In this document: positions 1 through 6,984 of the stretch, piece after piece
How the letters are laid out: each line of letters starts with the position of its first letter
How positions within the stretch are numbered: position 1 is the first letter of the stretch
Assembly: GCF_002940685.1 (NCBI RefSeq)
Contig: NZ_PNFP01000013.1
Span: 124,001 to 188,000, forward strand
Length of the DNA stretch: 64,000 bases
Direction of reading: 5' to 3'
From: Ensifer adhaerens
Lineage (GTDB): Bacteria; Pseudomonadota; Alphaproteobacteria; Rhizobiales; Rhizobiaceae
The notes under the pieces: model-generated
Told to the model about the DNA's origin: nothing
The model's database searches: none
What the model saw: only the letters and a program-made list of their open reading frames with translations
Program-made: the position numbers and the translations under genes

Positions 1-464
1 GCAAGGAGCGCCGGAAGCGCGGCATAGGGCTCGGCCAGCGTGATGCGCACGGTCAGCGCGTCGATCGCTTCGATCTGTTTGACGTTGGGGGCGATCTGCT
101 TTCCGCGTCCGGCAAGTTTTAGCCAGCGGTTCAATGAGGCAACGACGTCGGCAGCGTCGAAAGCGGTTGCATCATGAAATGCCACGCCCTCACGCAATTT
201 GATCGTGTAGACGGTACCGTCACCGCTGATTTCGGGCAGATCCTGCGCAAGGAGCGGCGCTACGTTCCAGCTTTCATCAAACGTATAGAGCGTCTCAAAG
301 ATATGCTGACTGATCATGCCGACAAGATCGGTGGAGGTCACCATCGCGTCGAGGGTAGGCGGCTCACCGACCGTCGCGATGTCGATAACACCTCCCTTTT
401 CCTGCGCGTAAGCGGCGGTTGCGGCCGATAGCATGGTCAGCGCACACATCGTTCCCAACTTCAT
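1..464 (-). CDS. ABC transporter substrate-binding protein, family 5 (partial, N-terminal part)
   Basis: Periplasmic binding protein of the peptide/nickel/opine class (SBP_bac_5), which captures ligand for an ABC importer. Only the first ~154 residues are inside the window; the 3' end is cut at base 1. A signal peptide ends at about AAYA|QEKG. The mature start has the family pattern: TVGEPPTLD near residue 32, then FETLYTFDESW, then APLLAQDLPE, then YTIKLREGVAFHDATAFDAADVV, the characteristic first-domain block. The ATG at 464-462 is preceded by GGAGGATGAGGA, a strong ribosome site. No partner transporter genes are visible because they would lie outside the window. The ligand cannot be told from this fragment. 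A perfect 14-bp palindrome lies 31 bp upstream and may be its operator. Confidence 0.9.
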   Translation of the reverse strand, partial: MKLGTMCALTMLSAATAAYAQEKGGVIDIATVGEPPTLDAMVTSTDLVGMISQHIFETLYTFDESWNVAPLLAQDLPEISGDGTVYTIKLREGVAFHDATAFDAADVVASLNRWLKLAGRGKQIAPNVKQIEAIDALTVRITLAEPYAALPALL

Positions 465-1094
465 GATTCCTCATCCTCCCGAATTACTTTATTATGGAAT
501 ATATTCCACAAGAATGATGAGCCAGACGTTGCGCCCCTGTCAAGATGCTTTGGACACCGAAACGGGTCGCGTTCGTGACCGAGGAAAAATCGAGCCGGCG
601 ATCGTCGAGTCCCGAGAGCGGTCGCTGTGAGCTAGGGATTGTCGGCTCTGGGCGAGGGGTGAAGATTCTGAAAGAGGGCCCCGCCGGGAACGGCGGGCAA
701 GGCTCGCCTCAAGGAACGTCCCTTTCGAGCAATTCCGGTACGGCTCCGCTAATATGTCAACCAGCTCAAATGACACCCCGAACGCTTGACGCTCGGTACC
801 TGCCACACGAAACTCTCCTGTCGCAGCACGCCTGGTGCCGTTTTACTCGGCAGCGAGCAGACAGGTTCCAGCCTCCTTGCGAAGTCCGCCGCAGACACCT
901 TGCGATAGCCCATGGCCGGAGGCGGTATTAAGCCCCCCTCACCGCGTTCTCGCGATCCGTACGACGAATGTACTAGCCCTGCCGCCCGAGATGACTACTG
1001 CATCGACGTTGAAGGGCGGAGCTTCTCGCTGTATAGTTTCCATCATAGTTTATTTTAATTTTTTCAAACCGTTAGCATACGGAGGGGGGACACC
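465..1094. other. Gene-poor intergenic stretch
   Basis: About 630 bases without a convincing gene. Short open frames exist but none has both a ribosome site and a recognisable protein pattern. Besides the palindrome at 495-508, the one structured element is a hairpin at 680-697 (7-bp GC stem, GGAA loop) with no following T-run. The last 80 bases before the DUF982 gene are AT-rich and could hold its promoter. Confidence 0.5.
495..508. promoter_or_regulatory. Perfect 14-bp palindrome upstream of the binding-protein gene
   Basis: TGGAATATATTCCA is a perfect dyad lying 31 bp upstream of the start of the partial substrate-binding protein gene, in an AT-rich stretch. The half-site TGGAA with its mirror resembles the IclR-type operator as I recall it (TGGAAAT-N-ATTTCCA). 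IclR regulators commonly control such importers in rhizobia. The regulator itself is not in the window, so the assignment is inference. Confidence 0.45.
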
Positions 1095-1400
1095 ATGCGC
1101 CTTCCTGAGATACTTTGGGCGGTTCCATTGTCTGTTCGCCTACAGTCAGGAACGAACCGCATCTTCGCATCGGTCTACGACGCGCTGGATTTTCTGGAAC
1201 ATGAATGGCCGATACGGCACGGACAAGCCTATGAACGAGCCGTCGCGGCGTGCCGGGCTGCGCTGAACTCTTCGGTTCCATCTGCAGTCGCACGCGAGGC
1301 CTTCATCGGCGCGTGCCTGGAGGCTGGCATGGCGACATCAGCCGTTGCTGCCCACTACCATGCGCGTTCGGGACCTCATGGCAACAAGCCACTGTCCTGA
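1095..1400 (+). CDS. DUF982 family protein
   Basis: A 101-residue protein with the DUF982 pattern, a small domain found almost only in Rhizobiales and often present in many copies per genome. The diagnostic core is VYDALDFLEHEWP (about residues 28-40), followed by AYERAVAACRAAL and then AREAFIGACLEAGM. No signal peptide or membrane segment is visible. The ATG at 1095 has GGAGGGGGGA a few bases upstream, which fixes the start. The function of the family is unknown. It stands alone, with gene-poor DNA on both sides, and is not obviously part of the operon that follows. Confidence 0.85.
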   Translation: MRLPEILWAVPLSVRLQSGTNRIFASVYDALDFLEHEWPIRHGQAYERAVAACRAALNSSVPSAVAREAFIGACLEAGMATSAVAAHYHARSGPHGNKPLS

Positions 1401-1820
1401 TCGGAAGAACCGCTTCGACCTTAATGCCGCCGGCTGTCGTTCAAAGACGTTCTGTTTTCAAGGACGACGATACCGGCACAGAGAACCAGCGCGATCCTTG
1501 AAGCACCGGCCAAAGGTGACGACCGCTCAAGGTATAGCTTCGGTGGTAATCCTTGGCGCGCCTCCTGGGCCACAGGACCGAAGAGCTCTGCCAGGGCTGA
1601 ATCTCCGTAGTCGAGGTCACGAGTGATGTTCCGGGTCAGGCGCACCGGTGTGACCGATCGGCACTATCCGACCGCCGCCCTGCATGCCGCGCAGAAGAGC
1701 TGAGGGGGGCGTTCGTGGTATCGATCGAGAATTAAACCAAATGTTTGCTCTCTTCCCCGAAAATGCGCCCCAAGCTTGCACAAAGCTCCACTCTCGAGTT
1801 CATGCCGCCGGACCAGGCCA
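1401..1820. other. Gene-poor stretch before the ThiF operon
   Basis: I see no gene with coding support here. The promoter of the five-gene operon starting near 1821 should lie in this stretch, but I cannot pick out clear -35/-10 boxes or an operator. The boundary with the next gene is uncertain because its start codon is not marked by a good ribosome site. Confidence 0.4.
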
Positions 1821-2768
1821 TTGTACAATCTGATATCGGTCGTTCTGAAGAAGCGTCTCGACCTTTCGTTCAAGACGTCGTCAACTTTCCGCGCAAGGAT
1901 CGTGGAGGCTCCCGGGCTTTGGATGAGCGAGCGGGACGTCGCCAGGCTGCGGCACGATCTGCGCAAGGTCGCGGAGCGGTCGGTTCCCGGCGGGGAACTG
2001 GACTATGGCGTCTTTTCCGAGAAGGACGATGCGCTTGCCCGGACGATCGTGACGCTCGTCTACCGGGTTTCCGACGGGGAACCGGTCGCCTTCAACGCTC
2101 TGCCCGTCATCCCGCTATCGCTCGCAGGTAAGCCGATCGAGGTTCTTCACCTGGGACTGGTTATGATCGATCCCGAGGTTCGCAATCAGGGCCTCTCTTG
2201 GGTGCTCTACGGCCTCACCTGCTTCCTTCTCTTCCTGCGCAATCAGCTTCGCCCGCTCTGGATTTCCAATGTCACGCAGGTGCCGGCCGTCGCCGGCATG
2301 GTGGCCGAAACGTTCAGCAAGGTGTTCCCGGCGCCCACGCGTGGCGCACGCCGGTCGCTCCACCAGCAATTGATTGCCACGGCCATCATGTGTTCCCATC
2401 GCCACGTCTTCGGTGTCGGGGCCGATGCCGAATTCGACGCCGACCGTTTCGTCATCACCAACGCCTATACGGGTGGTTCCGACAACCTGAAAAAGACCTT
2501 CGAGGCGGCACCGAAGCATCGCAAAGCGGAGTACAACGACTTCTGCGCCACCGAACTCGACTATGATCGCGGTGACGACCTGCTTCAGATCGGCCAACTC
2601 GACCTCAACGCGGCGCAACGTTACCTTCTGGAAAGCGTGCCGCGCAATGCGCTTGGCCGTCTTGCCGTCGCAAGTTTCGCCATCCTCGTCCAAAGGCTGG
2701 CTCTGCCGCTCCTGCATTGGGCCGACAGCCGTCGGCAGTGGGGCATCTTGAGACCTTCGAAGCAATGA
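1821..2768 (+). CDS. GNAT-like hypothetical protein, first gene of the ThiF operon
   Basis: About 315 residues, not a protein I can name. The middle holds an acetyltransferase-like motif A: HLGLVMIDPEVRNQGLSWVL (around residues 110-130), where a beta strand is followed by R-N-Q-G-L. This suggests an acyl-CoA binding GNAT fold. The rest has no recognised domain and no signal peptide. The start is uncertain. TTG at 1821 gives a natural N-terminus (MYNLISVVLKKRLDLSF) but a weak ribosome site. ATG at 1923 has GGAGG 14 bases upstream. The stop overlaps the next start (ATGA), so it is translationally coupled to the ThiF-like gene. Acyl transfer to a small molecule or protein is only inference. Confidence 0.65.
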   Translation: MYNLISVVLKKRLDLSFKTSSTFRARIVEAPGLWMSERDVARLRHDLRKVAERSVPGGELDYGVFSEKDDALARTIVTLVYRVSDGEPVAFNALPVIPLSLAGKPIEVLHLGLVMIDPEVRNQGLSWVLYGLTCFLLFLRNQLRPLWISNVTQVPAVAGMVAETFSKVFPAPTRGARRSLHQQLIATAIMCSHRHVFGVGADAEFDADRFVITNAYTGGSDNLKKTFEAAPKHRKAEYNDFCATELDYDRGDDLLQIGQLDLNAAQRYLLESVPRNALGRLAVASFAILVQRLALPLLHWADSRRQWGILRPSKQ

Positions 2769-3652
2769 GCAGCGCTTTCTCCTATCAGGCCTTCACCACA
2801 CGCAACATCGGTTTCGTCACCGAGGCGGAGCAACGGCGCCTGCACGAGGCGACCGTCTTTGTCTGCGGAACCGGGGGCATGGGTGGCGCCTGTATCCAGG
2901 CGCTGGCGCGGGTCGGCATCGGTCGTCTCATCCTCGCCGATATCGACAGTTTCGAACTGTCGAACCTCAATCGCCAGGTTTTCTGCTTTGCAGATACGAT
3001 CGGCATGCCCAAGGCAGAAGCGACCCGCGACCTCTGCCTGAAGATCAATCCCGACCTCAACGTGACCGTCTTCGGCCGGGATTGGACCGACCATGTCGAG
3101 GCGCTCGTTGGCGAGGCGAGCGTCGTCGTCAACGGAACCGATGATCTCGGCGCCAGCCTCCTGCTCTACCGCGTCTCGCGAGACATCGGCCGGACGGTGG
3201 TCGATGCCTATGCGTCGCCCCTGCCCTCGGTCTATGTCACTCGTCCGCAGGATCCGATGCCGGAAGAACGGCTTGGGTACCCAACTGTCGGAACCGCCTG
3301 GAACGCGCTGACAGCCGAGCAGCGGACGGATGCCTTCCTGCGCGAAGCGGAGTATGTGATGGTCCACTCGTCGTCGCGTCACCATGTCGATCTTTCGCTC
3401 GCCGGCGAAGTGATTGCCGGCACCCGCAGTCGCATGTCCTTCGCGCCGATGGTGATCTCGACCGGCACATTGATGGCCTATGAGGCGATCCACGCCGTGC
3501 TGGGCCGGCCACAGTCGGCCGATTGCCGCGGTTGGTTCTTCAACCCGCATGCCGGACGCGTCGAACGCCCACGCAACGCCCTCGTCGCAACATTGTTGCG
3601 TCCATTGGTGCGGCGCTACCTGATGCGCCTTGCAGCGCCGGCAGCACCATGA
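2765..3652 (+). CDS. ThiF/MoeB/HesA-family E1-like adenylyltransferase
   Basis: A 295-residue E1-like enzyme that should activate a carboxylate, often a C-terminal glycine of a ubiquitin-like protein or peptide, as an acyl adenylate. The nucleotide site is intact: GTGGMGG at about residue 36, the acidic DIDSFELSNLNRQ block with the Asn and Arg of the family, Lys in GMPKAEA, and Asp in NGTDDLGAS. The paired CxxC zinc site of MoeB/ThiF is absent and I see no obvious catalytic cysteine loop, so this is a divergent adenylyltransferase. No ThiS- or MoaD-like partner is encoded nearby. The start is the ATG overlapping the previous stop. ThiF domains linked to Acg-like nitroreductase domains are known (the Rv1355c/MoeY type of mycobacteria); here the two domains are separate genes of one operon. 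Confidence 0.88.
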   Translation: MSSAFSYQAFTTRNIGFVTEAEQRRLHEATVFVCGTGGMGGACIQALARVGIGRLILADIDSFELSNLNRQVFCFADTIGMPKAEATRDLCLKINPDLNVTVFGRDWTDHVEALVGEASVVVNGTDDLGASLLLYRVSRDIGRTVVDAYASPLPSVYVTRPQDPMPEERLGYPTVGTAWNALTAEQRTDAFLREAEYVMVHSSSRHHVDLSLAGEVIAGTRSRMSFAPMVISTGTLMAYEAIHAVLGRPQSADCRGWFFNPHAGRVERPRNALVATLLRPLVRRYLMRLAAPAAP

Positions 3653-4848
3653 ATACGCCCATCGTTGCCGATAGTTTCGTTTCGCTGGCGGCACTTGGCG
3701 GCCTGATCGTGCTGATCGGCGTCATCCGCAGTTTGAATGCCACAAGTCCGTTGAACCGCCGCTTCCTGTTCGGATTGCAGGTCCTGGCGGCGTTGATGGC
3801 AAGCCGGGTGCTTGCCTGGTGGACGGACCTCTACATCTTCAAGGCCGCAACAATCATAACAGCGGGGCTTGTGCCGCTTGCGACCGTCCTGCTCGCCGAG
3901 GGCCTGTTGCGCCGCCACGCGCCAAGGACAACGAAGTGGATTGCGGCCGGTGGCGCCATCACCTTCTTTGCTCTCGCCTTCCTTCCTGCAGCGATCGCCG
4001 AGCCCTGGCGTGTCGCGCTGCTGTTCGTCTATCAGCTGGTCACCTTCGCTCTCGCCGGTCACATGACGGTCACGCGCGACCGGGCGAGCCTGTCGAAGGC
4101 GGAGAACCAGGCGATCGACCGCATTGCCCTTTCGCTGCTGCTGATCCTGCCTTTGCTCGTCACCGACTTCCGCTCGGTTTACATCGACCAGCCGGTGCGG
4201 CTCGGCGGAGTCGCGATCCTGTTCCTGTGCTGGCTGCTGATCAGTCTTGGCCAACGGGCCGTCGGACATCGTGACACCGTGGTCTCCTTCGTCATCCTGC
4301 TCTCCGTTGCCCTCCTCGCGGCCATCGTTATCGGCGTCGAAAACAGGCTCGAACCAGCCGCGCTGGTCCGCGCGGGAAGCGTCATCCTCAGTGCCGCCCT
4401 GCTCGGCGTGATCTGGAAGGACAGCATCAGCCTGCGCATGGAGCAGCGGCGACAGAGCCTGATTAGGCATCTGGCCGAGGACAGCATCGACGACACGCTC
4501 GGCTTCCTCAAGGAATTGCAGAAACATCCACTGGTGGACGGCGCACTTCTGATTGGCGAAGATGAGCTTTCCGAGCTCGACCTGCCGGTGATCAAGGCGC
4601 TCTTTGCCGCCCGCCCGCTGCTGCGGGCTTCCGAAGTCGATAGCCTTTCGCAAGCGGACGCCGAGCAACTCGCCTGGCTGCTCGAAAAATACGAGGCGAC
4701 CCATGTCATGCTGGTGTCGAACCACCCGTTTCGGCTGACCGCCCTCAACATGCCCTCGGTCTCCGCCACACCGGGCGCCGAGATCGAGCTTAAGGTGGTG
4801 CAGCGCATGGCCGTGCTGATCTCCGAGAGGACCCCACGCCATGATTGA
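3649..4848 (+). CDS. Integral membrane protein of the ThiF operon (about nine helices)
   Basis: A 399-residue protein I do not recognise. About nine hydrophobic segments can be read, from residue 8 (FVSLAALGGLIVLIGVI) to about residue 255 (AGSVILSAALLGVIW). A soluble C-terminal region of about 135 residues follows, starting near KDSISLRMEQRRQ, rich in acidic residues and probably cytoplasmic. There is no signal peptide beyond the first helix and no transporter signature I know. It is locked between ThiF-like and GNAT-like genes by overlapping codons (ATGA at its start, eight-base overlap at its end), so it almost certainly belongs to their pathway. It may anchor the enzymes or handle a lipid-linked or exported product; that is inference. 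Confidence 0.8.
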   Translation: MNTPIVADSFVSLAALGGLIVLIGVIRSLNATSPLNRRFLFGLQVLAALMASRVLAWWTDLYIFKAATIITAGLVPLATVLLAEGLLRRHAPRTTKWIAAGGAITFFALAFLPAAIAEPWRVALLFVYQLVTFALAGHMTVTRDRASLSKAENQAIDRIALSLLLILPLLVTDFRSVYIDQPVRLGGVAILFLCWLLISLGQRAVGHRDTVVSFVILLSVALLAAIVIGVENRLEPAALVRAGSVILSAALLGVIWKDSISLRMEQRRQSLIRHLAEDSIDDTLGFLKELQKHPLVDGALLIGEDELSELDLPVIKALFAARPLLRASEVDSLSQADAEQLAWLLEKYEATHVMLVSNHPFRLTALNMPSVSATPGAEIELKVVQRMAVLISERTPRHD

Positions 4849-5947
4849 GATCCGTGAAGGGAATATCGACGCCTTCTTCGCCGCGCCCTTTCAGATCTAT
4901 GGTCCGCGCTCGCCCTACGTTTCGCCGATGTTCAGCGATCTCAAGCGCTTCCTGTCCGCTGGCAAGAACCCTCTCTTCGATACGGCGGAGGACTTCGCCA
5001 CCTTTACCGCCCATCGGGGCGGGGCTGTGTGCGGGCGCATAACGGCCCACCTGCACCGCGCATCAAACGCGCAGTTTGGTCTCGATCGCGGTTACTTCGG
5101 CTATTTCGACTGCGCCGACGACGAGCGTGTCGCAGCCGCCCTTTTGGAGCGGGCCGAAGCTTGGGTGCGCGCGAAAGGCTTGCGGGAGATCCTTGGAAAC
5201 TTCAACCTGACGGCCATGCAGCAAGTCGGCGTGATGACCGGAGGCTTCGAGCATGCGCCCTATACCGATCAGATCTGGGGACCGCCCTACCTGCCCCGCC
5301 TCCTGGAAAGCCGGGGTTACGCGGCCTCTTTCCCGATGACAACGTTCGAAATCGACGTCCGTACCGTGGCTATCGATGGCCTGCTCGCCAGTGCGCAGAT
5401 GCGCGCGCTTTTCGACGACGGCTTTCGTTTTTCACCGATCCGGCGATCGACGCTCGAACGGAGGCTGGAGGATTCCCGGCTGATCCTCAATGAGAGCTTT
5501 GCGGACAATCCGATGTTCGTGCCCGTCAGCCGTGCGGAGTTTGATTTTCAAGCCAAGGAGATGAAGTGGATCATGGATCCCCGCATTTCGGCGGTGGCGG
5601 AACGGGGTGGCAGGCCAGCCGGCACCGTGATCGCCATACCCGACGTCAATCCGATGCTGAAGGCGATGGGCTCGCGGCTCGGGTTGAGTGCACCCTGGCA
5701 TCTGCTCAAGCACCGCCTGCAGCGGCGACGCGCCGTCATCATATTCCAGGGCGTCAAACCGGAACACCAGGGACGCGGTCTCAATCCACTGCTCCTTGCC
5801 CATGTGCTCGGCGAGATGCGCCGCGCGGGCTACGAGACTGCCGGCGGCACCTGGATCGCCGACGTCAACGCGGCAAGCCTGAGGCAGGCGGAGAAGGCGG
5901 GCGCCAAGCCGCTCCATCGCCTGCATCTCTTCGGAAAGACATTATGA
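4841..5947 (+). CDS. GNAT-superfamily acyltransferase-like protein
   Basis: A 368-residue protein, about twice the size of a single GNAT domain. The C-terminal part holds the clearest acyl-CoA site: FQGVKPEHQGRGLNPLLLAHV near residue 300, followed by an ETAGGTWIADVNAASLRQAEKAGAK helix-strand-helix end typical of the fold. The N-terminal half has SPYVSPMFSDLKRFL and GNFNLTAMQQVG, a pattern I associate with large uncharacterised GNAT proteins of the YghO kind (low certainty). No signal peptide is visible. It overlaps the upstream gene by eight bases and the downstream start by four. It may acylate the molecule activated by the neighbouring E1-like enzyme, but there is no direct evidence of substrate. 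Confidence 0.75.
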   Translation: MIEIREGNIDAFFAAPFQIYGPRSPYVSPMFSDLKRFLSAGKNPLFDTAEDFATFTAHRGGAVCGRITAHLHRASNAQFGLDRGYFGYFDCADDERVAAALLERAEAWVRAKGLREILGNFNLTAMQQVGVMTGGFEHAPYTDQIWGPPYLPRLLESRGYAASFPMTTFEIDVRTVAIDGLLASAQMRALFDDGFRFSPIRRSTLERRLEDSRLILNESFADNPMFVPVSRAEFDFQAKEMKWIMDPRISAVAERGGRPAGTVIAIPDVNPMLKAMGSRLGLSAPWHLLKHRLQRRRAVIIFQGVKPEHQGRGLNPLLLAHVLGEMRRAGYETAGGTWIADVNAASLRQAEKAGAKPLHRLHLFGKTL

Positions 5948-6963
5948 GCCGCATCGACGCCGCCACGCTCACCGATCTGGCGGCGGAGGCCAATCTCGCC
6001 CCCTCCGTCCACAATACCCAGCCGGCACGCTGGATGCTGGACAAGGACGGATGCATTCTCCTTGCCGCCGACCTCTCACGGCACCTTAGCATCGGCGATC
6101 CGACCGGTCGCGACATGGGGCTTTCCTGCGGAGCAGCGCTCGAGGGCATGGTGATGGCGCTTGCCGCCCGCCGGATCGGTGTGGCGATCGATGATCTCTG
6201 GGCGGACGATGCACGCGATTGGCGGCCCGGCTACCGATTGGCCGCGCGGCTGACCCCTGTCGGCGATGCAGAGCCGTCCGAGCTTGCCCTTTGGACCACC
6301 GGGCGCTTCACCTGGCGTGCTCCGTTCTTGCCAGCAGCGCCCGACGAGATTGCGCGGCTTGAGCACTGGGTGGCCGAGACGGACGATGCAACCTGCGCCC
6401 GCAGCCATGCGGATCTGGCCTTTATCGCCGCACTGAACGACGGCGCAAGTCTGACCGTCTTGCGCGCACGCGCCTTCCGCGATGAACTCGTCGCGTGGAT
6501 GCGGCTTTCGCGCAGCCACCCGGACTATGCCTTTGACGGGCTCAACCTTGCTGCCCTGCGGATGGGGAGGGTCGAAGGAGCGTTGGCCGGACATTTGCTC
6601 GCCTCACCGCTTTTCGACTTTGCCGACCGGCTGGGCCTCGGCAAAGCGCTCGTGGCGGAAGCTGGAAAGACGACGACTGCGGCAGCCTGCCTCCTGTTCC
6701 ATCGGCCTGAGAGTGAGAGCCCGATCGTTTCGGGGCGGGCCTTCTATCGTTTCTGGCTGGGCTTCACGCGCTTCGGTTTCGCCGGCTGGCCGATGGCAGT
6801 CCTTGCCGACGTGCCAGCCGCCGCGGACGCATTGCAGCAGCGTTTCCCATTGCCGCCCGGCCACCGGTTGATCAATGTTCTGCGCGTCGGGCCGGCGCCC
6901 TCTGTCGTTCCGAAATTTCGCCTGCCGGCAGATGATCTCGTGCTCGCCGAAGAGCCGGCCTGA
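5944..6963 (+). CDS. Acg-type nitroreductase-fold FMN-binding protein
   Basis: A 339-residue nitroreductase-fold protein of the Acg group. Signatures are NLAPSVHNTQPARW near residue 18, then LAADLSRHLSIGDPTGRDMGLSCGAAL near residue 45, and GFAGWPMAVLADV near the end. Acg proteins of mycobacteria bind FMN tightly and have been suggested to sequester it; other nitroreductase-fold enzymes of this size oxidise azolines or act in cofactor chemistry. The start overlaps the upstream stop (ATGA). The gene closes the operon: its stop codon sits in the loop of a strong hairpin shared with the convergent gene. Together with the ThiF-like gene it mirrors the domain pair fused in Rv1355c-type proteins. 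The reaction is unknown. Confidence 0.85.
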   Translation: MSRIDAATLTDLAAEANLAPSVHNTQPARWMLDKDGCILLAADLSRHLSIGDPTGRDMGLSCGAALEGMVMALAARRIGVAIDDLWADDARDWRPGYRLAARLTPVGDAEPSELALWTTGRFTWRAPFLPAAPDEIARLEHWVAETDDATCARSHADLAFIAALNDGASLTVLRARAFRDELVAWMRLSRSHPDYAFDGLNLAALRMGRVEGALAGHLLASPLFDFADRLGLGKALVAEAGKTTTAAACLLFHRPESESPIVSGRAFYRFWLGFTRFGFAGWPMAVLADVPAAADALQQRFPLPPGHRLINVLRVGPAPSVVPKFRLPADDLVLAEEPA

Positions 6964-6973
6964 GGCCGGCTCT
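6951..6973. terminator. Hairpin between convergent operons
   Basis: AGAGCCGGCC, a TGA loop and GGCCGGCTCT form a perfect 10-bp GC-rich stem. The loop is the stop codon of the Acg-like gene. The facing gene on the minus strand stops only 12 bases further on. The following T-run is weak (CCTTT), so it may be a bidirectional terminator or a 3'-end stabiliser. Confidence 0.6.
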
Positions 6974-6984
6974 CCTTTCGGGTC

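Noticed and set aside
680-697. Hairpin CCCGCCG-GGAA-CGGCGGG as a terminator
   Set aside because: There is no T-run and no gene ending just upstream on either strand, so I do not call it a terminator.
545-1266. Overlapping open frames of 128 and 143 codons in the gene-poor region
   Set aside because: Neither has a ribosome site or recognisable protein pattern, and the second overlaps the DUF982 gene in another frame.
1421-1645. Minus-strand open frame of 74 codons between DUF982 and the ThiF operon
   Set aside because: No ribosome site, no family pattern and no supporting context.
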